DNA of 64,000 bases from Actinobacteria bacterium 69-20 (GTDB lineage Bacteria; Actinomycetota; Actinomycetes; Mycobacteriales; Nakamurellaceae). The notes beneath the pieces are model-generated. The model saw nothing but the letters and a program-made list of their open reading frames with translations, was not told where the DNA came from and did not search any database. The stretch is from positions 1 to 64,000 of the forward strand of contig MKSW01000033.1 in NCBI GenBank assembly GCA_001897425.1. The letters are read 5' to 3'. The translations under genes were made by a program, and so were the position numbers. Below, in pieces: positions 58,638 through 64,000 of this stretch; position 1 is the first letter of the stretch; every line of letters starts with the position of its first letter.

Positions 58638-60623
58638 TTGCGTAACGAGTGGAACGACGCCGAGGCTCCCGCCGATGACGATGTTCTCGGGCAATGCGTC
58701 TACGGATCTCGCCTACTCGGCGGGGCGCCCGACCTGGTACTGCACGGCGGCGGCAACACCTCCGTCAAGACGACCACGACGGATGTGCTCGGCACGCGGG
58801 TGGACACGCTCTACGTGAAGGGCAGCGGCTGGGACCTGGCCACGATCGAGGCAGCCGGGTTCGCACCGCTGCGGCTGTCCCGGATGCGCGAGCTGATCGG
58901 CGCGACCGAGCTGCGTGACACGCAGATGATGAACGAGTTCCGTTGCGCCCTACTGGATTCCGGCGCGCCGAACCCGTCCGTGGAGTCCCTGGTGCACGCG
59001 TTCCTGCCGCATGTCGCCGTGCAGCATTCGCACGCCGACCCGATCGTCACGCTGACCAACCTCGCCGACGGGCCGGAGCGGGTGCGCGAGGTGTTCGGCG
59101 ATGCGGTGGTCGTCGTCCCCTACCGGATGCCGGGATTCGACCTGGTGCAGGCCGTGTCCGCCGCGTGGCCGGCGCAGGCCGGAGACGGGACGATCGGGAT
59201 GGTGCTGCTCGGCCACGGCCTGTTCACGTTCGGGGACACCACCAGGGAGGCCTACGCGCGGCATATCGACCTGATCACGCGGGCCGAGGAATACCTCGCC
59301 GCCCACGCCGCTCCGCGCCACGCAGCCGCATCCGGCGCCGCAACGGGCTCAGCCCTGCCCGCCGTAGCCCCGGTCGAGCTGGCCCGCCTGCGCGCGGCGA
59401 TCAGCGCCGCCGCCGGAGCACCGATGATCGTCTCCCGGCACGCCGACGAGCGCGTTGCCGCCTTCGTCTCCCGCGACGATCTCGCCGCGGTCAGCGGGCG
59501 CGGCCCGGCCACCCCGGACCACATCATCCGCACCAAGCTCCGCCCGATGGTCGGCACGGACGTCGACGCATATGTCCGCGACTACCGCGCCTACTTCGAC
59601 CGCAACGCGGGTCGCAGCGCCGATCCCCTCACCATGCTCGATCCGGCCCCGCGGGTGGTGCTCGACCCGGTGCTCGGCCTGCTCACCGTCGGGCAGCGCG
59701 CGAGGGATGCCGCTATCGCCGAGGACATCTACCGGCACACCATGGACATCATCGACCGCGGCGAAGCGCTGGGCGGCTACCGTGCGCTGCCCGAGGCGGA
59801 CCTGTTCGATGTCGAGTACTGGGATCTCGAACAGGCGAAACTGCGGCGCGGAGGGAAACCGCCGGCACTCGCCGGTCAGGTCGCGCTGGTGACGGGGGCG
59901 GCGTCCGGTATCGGCCGGGCCTGCGCGAAGGCGCTGCTCGCCGCCGGCGCGTCGGTGATCGGCCTGGACCTGTCGGCCGAGATTGCCACCACTTTCGGCG
60001 GTCCCGAGTACCTGGGCATCCCGACCGATGTGACGGACGCCGACGCGGTCGATCGCGCGCTCCGCGCCGGGGTGGAGCGGTTCGGCGGGCTGGACATCCT
60101 CGTGGTGTCCGCCGGGATCTTCCCGGAGAGCGAGCCGATCGCGCGGCTGCACATGGACCAGTGGCGGCGCGCCATGGCCGTGAACGTCGATGCGGTGGCG
60201 GCGCTGCTGCAGGCCTCTCATCCCCTGCTGGCGCTGGCGCCCGCCGGCGGGTCGGTCGTGCTGATCGCCTCCAAGAACGTGCCGGCGCCCGGCCCCGGAG
60301 CAGCGTCATACTCGGCATCGAAGGGGGCGCTCACGCAACTCGGCCGAGTGGCCGCGCTGGAATGGGCGGGCGACGGGATCCGGGTCAACATGGTGCACCC
60401 CGACGCCGTGTTCGACACCGCGCTGTGGACGCCCGAGTTGCTCGCGCAGCGCGCCGCCAAGTACGGGCTGAGCGTCGAGGACTACAAGCGCCGAAACCTG
60501 TTGCGCCGTGAGGTATCCAGCGACATCGTCGCGAGCATGACGCTGGCCATGTGCCAGGGCGCGTTCTCCTGCACCACGGGCGCGCAGGTTCCCGTCGACG
60601 GGGGCAACGACCGTGTCGTCTGA
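58638..60623 (+). CDS. Bifunctional class II aldolase/SDR protein, salvage operon gene 3
   Basis: 661 residues. Residues 1-390 are a class II aldolase of the RhaD/FucA superfamily: LVLHGGGNTSVK, YVKGSGWDLATIEAAG, and the zinc-binding HAFLPHVAVQHSHADP, with a later HGLFTFGDTTREAY. Residues 410-661 are an SDR with ALVTGAASGIGRACAKALLA and SYSASKGALTQLGRVAALEW. The start is TTG 58638. The aldolase could cleave a 5-deoxypentulose phosphate to DHAP and an aldehyde, with the SDR acting on the aldehyde or the sugar. The word at 58675 is read DDDVLGQ. Confidence 0.88.
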   Translation: MRNEWNDAEAPADDDVLGQCVYGSRLLGGAPDLVLHGGGNTSVKTTTTDVLGTRVDTLYVKGSGWDLATIEAAGFAPLRLSRMRELIGATELRDTQMMNEFRCALLDSGAPNPSVESLVHAFLPHVAVQHSHADPIVTLTNLADGPERVREVFGDAVVVVPYRMPGFDLVQAVSAAWPAQAGDGTIGMVLLGHGLFTFGDTTREAYARHIDLITRAEEYLAAHAAPRHAAASGAATGSALPAVAPVELARLRAAISAAAGAPMIVSRHADERVAAFVSRDDLAAVSGRGPATPDHIIRTKLRPMVGTDVDAYVRDYRAYFDRNAGRSADPLTMLDPAPRVVLDPVLGLLTVGQRARDAAIAEDIYRHTMDIIDRGEALGGYRALPEADLFDVEYWDLEQAKLRRGGKPPALAGQVALVTGAASGIGRACAKALLAAGASVIGLDLSAEIATTFGGPEYLGIPTDVTDADAVDRALRAGVERFGGLDILVVSAGIFPESEPIARLHMDQWRRAMAVNVDAVAALLQASHPLLALAPAGGSVVLIASKNVPAPGPGAASYSASKGALTQLGRVAALEWAGDGIRVNMVHPDAVFDTALWTPELLAQRAAKYGLSVEDYKRRNLLRREVSSDIVASMTLAMCQGAFSCTTGAQVPVDGGNDRVV

Positions 60624-61968
60624 GATCCGGCTGACCGGCGGCGCTATCGTCATGCAGGACGCCGCGCGGCGGGTGATCGAGCGCGGCGAGGTGGCCTTCG
60701 ACCCGGCAACGGGAAGGATCACCTACGCCGGTGAGGTGCGGGGTGACGGTGACGCCGCCGGCTCCGGAAGGCTCGGCGCCGCAACCGATGTGACGGGCTG
60801 CGTGGTGATGCCCGGCCTGGTGAACGCGCACACCCACTCCGGCATGACCCCCCTGCGCGGCTACGCCGAGGACATGAACCTGCAGGACTGGCTGGCCAAG
60901 GTGCGCGCCTTCGAGGTGCGGCTCGGCGCCGAGGATCTGCGCGCCGGGCTGGAGCTCGCGCTCATCGAGATGCTGAAGACCGGGACCACCACCTTCGCGG
61001 ACATGTTCCTGTGGGATCGCCGGATGCTCGAATCCGTGGTCACCTCCGGGATGCGGGTGCTCGCCGCGCCCGCGGTTTTCGGATATGACGCCGTCGGATA
61101 TCCCGCCGCGAGCCCCTCCGACGGGCGCGCGGTGCTCGACCTGACAGAGCGCCTCGCAGCCGAGTTCGCCGGGGACGGGCAGATCCGCCTGGCCTTCGGC
61201 CCACACGCCCCCTACACGTGCACCCCGGAGATGCTGGCCGACGTCGCCGCGCGTGCCGGCCGGCTCGGCCTGCCGATCCAGATCCACCTGTCGGAGTCGG
61301 CGCCCGAGGTGGACAGCTGTCTGCGCGATTACGGCCGCACGCCGGTGGCCCACGCCGCGGCGTGCGGCATCTTCGACCATCCGGTTCTGGTGGCGCACTG
61401 CACCCATCCGACCGACGCGGAGATCGAGCTGCTGGCCGGGGCGGACGCGGCGGTCGCGCACAACCCGGTGAGCAACCTCAAGCTCGGCGCGGGGATCGCG
61501 CCGGTCCGTCGCTTCCTGGACGCGGGCGTGCGGCTCGGCCTCGGCACGGATTCGGTGGCCAGCAACAACAATCTCGACCTGTTCGAGGAGATCAAGACCG
61601 GCATCCTGATGCAGCGCGGAGTGCACCGAAGCCCGGATATCGTCCGCTCGGGCGACTTCCTGGACATGGCGACCTGCGGAGGGGCTGCGGCCGTCCGTTT
61701 CCCCGAAGTGGGGGTCCTTGAGGCCGGAAGGCCTGCGGACATCGTCATACTCGATGCGACCGGCACCCGGGCGACCCCGCTGTACGACGCGGCCTCCTAC
61801 CTGGCCTTCGCGGCATCGGGCAGCGCGGACGTGCGGGACGTGTACGTGGCCGGGCGGCACGTCGTCGCGGGCGGCCGGGTGACCAGCCTCGACGAGGCGG
61901 CCGTGCGCGAACGCGTCGCGCACACCGCCGCGCGCGTGCGCCGCGAGCTCGCCGCCCCAGCGACATGA
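60613..61968 (+). CDS. MTA/SAH/5'-deoxyadenosine deaminase-type amidohydrolase
   Basis: 451 residues of the amidohydrolase superfamily. Metal ligands: HTHSGMTPLRG, HLSES, HCTH and the Asp in GLGTDSVASNNNLDLFEE. GPHAPYTCTPEMLADVA and AHNPVSNLKLGAGIAPVRRF match MTA/SAH deaminases (MtaD/DadD). It would turn 5'-methylthio- or 5'-deoxyadenosine into the inosine form for phosphorolysis by the next genes. GTG 60613 overlaps the previous stop. Near-copies of the dispersed word lie at 60298 and 61737. Confidence 0.9.
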   Translation: MSSEIRLTGGAIVMQDAARRVIERGEVAFDPATGRITYAGEVRGDGDAAGSGRLGAATDVTGCVVMPGLVNAHTHSGMTPLRGYAEDMNLQDWLAKVRAFEVRLGAEDLRAGLELALIEMLKTGTTTFADMFLWDRRMLESVVTSGMRVLAAPAVFGYDAVGYPAASPSDGRAVLDLTERLAAEFAGDGQIRLAFGPHAPYTCTPEMLADVAARAGRLGLPIQIHLSESAPEVDSCLRDYGRTPVAHAAACGIFDHPVLVAHCTHPTDAEIELLAGADAAVAHNPVSNLKLGAGIAPVRRFLDAGVRLGLGTDSVASNNNLDLFEEIKTGILMQRGVHRSPDIVRSGDFLDMATCGGAAAVRFPEVGVLEAGRPADIVILDATGTRATPLYDAASYLAFAASGSADVRDVYVAGRHVVAGGRVTSLDEAAVRERVAHTAARVRRELAAPAT

Positions 61969-62789
61969 GCGGCGACATGAGCGGCGGCATGCGCGGCGGC
62001 GAGGGGCGGGGCGTGATCGGCATCATCGGCGGGTCCGGGCTCTACCAGCTGCTCGACGGCGCGCGGGATGCCGTGGTGGACACGCCGTACGGCCCGCCGT
62101 CCAGCCCGGTGTCGCGCGGTGTGATCGATTCACGCGAGGTCGCCTTCATCACGCGGCACGGTCGCAACCACGACATCGCGCCGCACGCCATCAACTACCG
62201 CGCGAACCTGTGGGCGCTGCGATCCCTCGGATGCGACACCGTCCTGACCTCGTCGGCTGTCGGCAGTCTGCGATCGACATTCGCGCCGGGCGATTTCGTG
62301 CTGTGCGACCAATTCGTCGACCGTACCAGGGGCCGAGTGGACACGTTCTTCGACGGGCCGCGAGTGGTGCATGTGTCGATGGCCGACCCGTATTGCCCGG
62401 CATTGCGCGCTGCCGCGCAGCAGGTGCTGTCCGCAGCGGCCGAGACGTTCCATCCGACCGGGACCGCCGTCGTGATCCAGGGGCCGCGGTTTTCCACACG
62501 CGCCGAGTCTGCGTGGTTCCGCCAGATGGGCGCGGACGTACTGAGCATGACGCAGCATCCGGAGACGACGCTGGCCCGCGAACTCGAGATGTGCTGCGTC
62601 AACCTGTCTTTCGTTACCGACTATGACGGCGGCGTCGAGGGGACGGACGAGGCGGCCGTCACCGGCGGAGCCGTCTGGCGGCGGCTGGCCGAGCATGCGG
62701 ACCGCATCCGCCGGACGATCGGAGCCATCGTCGCCGCGATCCCGGACGAGCGCGGGTGCGGCTGCCGATCCGCGCTCGCCGACACCTGA
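61965..62789 (+). CDS. S-methyl-5'-thioadenosine/thioinosine phosphorylase
   Basis: 274 residues of the MTAP/PNP trimeric phosphorylase family. IIGGSGLYQLLDGARD, FITRHGRNHDIAPHAINYRA, TSSAVGSLRSTFAPGDFVL, VIQGPRFSTRAESAWFRQMG and MTQHPETTLARELEMCC are diagnostic. The purine-contact region reads VTDYDGG. With a deaminase just upstream, inosine-type substrates are likely. The product would be 5-(methylthio)- or 5-deoxyribose 1-phosphate. ATG 61965 overlaps the previous stop; ATGs at 61977 and 61989 are alternatives. Confidence 0.88.
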   Translation: MSGDMSGGMRGGEGRGVIGIIGGSGLYQLLDGARDAVVDTPYGPPSSPVSRGVIDSREVAFITRHGRNHDIAPHAINYRANLWALRSLGCDTVLTSSAVGSLRSTFAPGDFVLCDQFVDRTRGRVDTFFDGPRVVHVSMADPYCPALRAAAQQVLSAAAETFHPTGTAVVIQGPRFSTRAESAWFRQMGADVLSMTQHPETTLARELEMCCVNLSFVTDYDGGVEGTDEAAVTGGAVWRRLAEHADRIRRTIGAIVAAIPDERGCGCRSALADT

Positions 62790-62847
62790 GCCGGCCCGGA
62801 TCCATCAACGATCGCCAACACCCCTGACCACCGAGAAGGAGAACCCC

Positions 62848-63600
62848 ATGGCCCCGCAGTTCGACGACGACTACGTCCTGCCGCTCACGCGCGTGCGGGT
62901 GGGTGACGTGCCGACGCGCGTGCTCGCCGTGGGCGATCCGGCCCGGGTGCGCAAGGCGGCGACGCGGCTGACCGACGTGCGCGAGGCCGGTTCGAATCGC
63001 GAGTACGTCACCGTCATCGGCAGGTACTGCGGCACCGAGGTCGCGATCGTGTCGCACGGGGTCGGCTCGGCCGGCGCGGCCGTGTGCTTCGAGGAGATGT
63101 GCCGCGGGGGCGCGCAGCGGATCATCCGCTCCGGCACCGCGGGCGGACTACAACCCGAGGTTCGGGACGGGTCGGTGGTGGTGGCCACCGGCGCGGTGCG
63201 CGAGGAGGGCATCAGCCGGCAGCTGGTGCCGCTCGCCTTCCCGGCGGTGGCGGATCCCGCCCTGGTGATGTCGCTGCGGGGCCATGCCGCCGACGCGGGC
63301 GTCCCGGTGCACGGCGGGATCGTGCTCACGTCGGACTGCTTCTATCCCGGTCCGGTGCTCGACGTGGATCACCGCCTGTGGCAGCGCGCCGGGTGCGTCG
63401 CCGTGGAGATGGAGCTGGCGGCGCTGTTCGTGACCGCTGCGTTGCACGGGGTGCAGGCCGGCGGCATTCTCGCGATCGACGGAAACCCGTTGGACGAGAA
63501 CGATTCCGACATGTCGAACTACGAGCCGTTCCGCGACGTGGTGGACCGCGCGGTCGATGCCGCCCTCGAGGCGGCGCTCGCCGCGCTCATCGACGCATAG
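62848..63600 (+). CDS. Nucleoside phosphorylase, uridine-phosphorylase/DeoD type
   Basis: 250 residues of the NP-I hexameric family. RVLAVGDPARVRKAATRLTD, VSHGVGSAGAAVCFEEMCRG, IIRSGTAGGLQPEVRDGSVV and VAVEMELAALFVTAALHGV are the conserved phosphate- and sugar-binding blocks. ATG 62848 has AAGGAG. Base specificity cannot be read with confidence; it is the second phosphorylase in one operon, so it may act on a different 5'-modified nucleoside. Last gene of the operon. Confidence 0.88.
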   Translation: MAPQFDDDYVLPLTRVRVGDVPTRVLAVGDPARVRKAATRLTDVREAGSNREYVTVIGRYCGTEVAIVSHGVGSAGAAVCFEEMCRGGAQRIIRSGTAGGLQPEVRDGSVVVATGAVREEGISRQLVPLAFPAVADPALVMSLRGHAADAGVPVHGGIVLTSDCFYPGPVLDVDHRLWQRAGCVAVEMELAALFVTAALHGVQAGGILAIDGNPLDENDSDMSNYEPFRDVVDRAVDAALEAALAALIDA

Positions 63601-63865
63601 CCGGCCGGGCGGCGCCTACCGCTCCGCGCGAACATCGTCATCCTCGTTGTCTGCGGAAATGATCGGACGGGTTTGGTCGCCATACTGAAGCCGACCAGCG
63701 CCGACACAACGGCGCGTCGGAGGGCCGCAATCTCGCGGATCTCACGCCAGCAGATCAGCGGAACCAACCACTCACGGTGACCGCCTCGGCCCAGTACGTC
63801 GAGCGGTGCGTAGTACCCGCGGGGGATCGGCGAGCGGTCACTTTACGTGCAGCGGCGCGTGCTGG
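63601..63865. other. Intergenic stretch at the right end
   Basis: Between the phosphorylase stop and the convergent RelE stop. It contains an exact copy of the dispersed word at 63630-63641 with the full GCGC left flank. No gene or clear terminator is seen. Confidence 0.6.
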
Positions 63866-64000
63866 TCAGTGTCTCCGATATATCTCGCGACGATGGCCGA
63901 CGCTCAGGACCAGGACCACCAATTGCTGGTCCTGGATCTCATAGATGATTCGGTAATCGCCCGTCCGTACTCTCCACTCGCCAGCGCCACCGACAAGTTG
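63866..64000 (-). CDS. RelE/ParE-type toxin, C-terminal part (runs off the window)
   Basis: The last 44 codons of a RelE-fold toxin: [38 protein letters not shown]. These are the final three strands and the catalytic Arg/His region of RelE mRNA interferases. Stop TGA at 63866-63868. The N-terminus and the antitoxin gene, expected upstream on the minus strand, are outside the window. Confidence 0.85.
   Translation of the reverse strand, partial: QLVGGAGEWRVRTGDYRIIYEIQDQQLVVLVLSVGHRREIYRRH

Larger units (their letters stand above)
2587..63641. repeat. Dispersed bipartite word GAACNNCGTCAT (26 exact copies)
   Basis: Hand-counted exact copies. As GAACNNCGTCAT on the plus strand, starting at 2678, 2738, 6299, 8453, 9161, 12165, 17018, 22119, 23901, 30910, 34048, 35645, 42106, 46243, 47327, 57645 and 63630. 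As the reverse complement ATGACGNNGTTC, starting at 2587, 5148, 10575, 12564, 15885, 41839, 43563, 52850 and 58675. Many extend to GCGAACNNCGTCATACTCG. About sixteen one-mismatch copies also occur, for example at 165, 3987, 6484, 20685, 25291, 33096, 35493, 37526, 57609, 60298 and 61737. The two central bases vary freely. Copies lie in both gene orientations and in several intergenic gaps. The function is unknown. Confidence 0.9.

Noticed and set aside
2587-63641. The dispersed word as parS, HAIR, SOS box or FtsK-orienting sequence
   Set aside because: It does not match the known parS, HspR or LexA consensus sequences. Both orientations occur throughout (17 to 9), without the strong strand skew expected for KOPS, though a longer region would be needed to exclude skew.
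1-64000. tRNA or rRNA genes, insertion sequences, prophage
   Set aside because: No cloverleaf with conserved T-loop and no rRNA stretch was noticed by eye; no transposase, integrase or phage structural protein is encoded in the window.

Overview
The window is high-GC DNA with dense, often 4-bp-overlapping genes and many GTG (some TTG) starts. Several local gene orders match my recollection of mycobacteria: a fadE25-like gene, purE, purK and a GtrA-family gene in a row, an adjacent bacterial PH-domain gene, and a cfp6-like gene close to lppZ. An hsp20 gene with an HspR (HAIR) operator also fits. I read it as the chromosome of a member of the Mycobacteriales; the genus cannot be fixed from sequence alone. 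No rRNA, tRNA, CRISPR array, prophage or transposase was seen.

Layout. 0.07-6.1 kb: PLP decarboxylase, Hsp20 with its operator, amidase, ArsB/NhaD-type permease, DUF2200 protein. 6.4-8.1 kb: a VapBC pair and an Xre-MNT/HepT-like toxin-antitoxin module, each with a candidate operator palindrome. 8.1-11.2 kb: MsrA, aldo-keto reductase, MFS transporter. 11.2-20.3 kb: a cobalamin block (cbiB, cobalamin riboswitch, btuFCD, cobU, cobS, cobC/cobD-like, cobT, cbiZ) that can import corrinoids, remodel them and complete the nucleotide loop. 20.4-24.0 kb: proline catabolism (pruA, proline dehydrogenase) with a divergent TetR regulator. 24.0-32.7 kb: two divergent operons of mostly unrecognised proteins around a fused prenyl diphosphate synthase and a CrtC/AttH-like protein. 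This is the least explained gene set in the window. 32.6-39.6 kb: DUF4031, Rieske lipoprotein, SDR, a truncated alpha/beta hydrolase, acyl-CoA dehydrogenase, purE-purK, GtrA. 39.7-49.6 kb: two-component system, acyl-CoA carboxylase beta chain, VOC protein, HMG-CoA lyase, PH-domain proteins, TetR, LppZ-like lipoprotein, diacylglycerol-kinase-like protein. 50.1-55.8 kb: a GGDEF-EAL gene broken by one in-frame TGA, a TMEM175 channel, and a surface-protein locus (camelysin-like protein, SipW-like peptidase and RCC1 propeller in one reading frame apart from a frameshift). 55.9-63.6 kb: a GntR-controlled operon that looks like salvage of methylthioadenosine/5'-deoxyadenosine plus disposal of the sugar. 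The right edge holds the 3' end of a RelE-type toxin gene.

Two repeat families stand out. (1) The bipartite word GAACNNCGTCAT, often extended to GCGAACNNCGTCATACTCG, occurs 26 times exactly on the two strands by my hand count, in genes and between them; base composition predicts well under one. (2) A 49-bp element with GTGTG.../...CACAC ends occurs nine times, all intergenic, in head-to-head pairs, as a four-unit cluster and as a single unit. Its ends change in a compensating way in some copies, which suggests a selected hairpin or a mobile small repeat.
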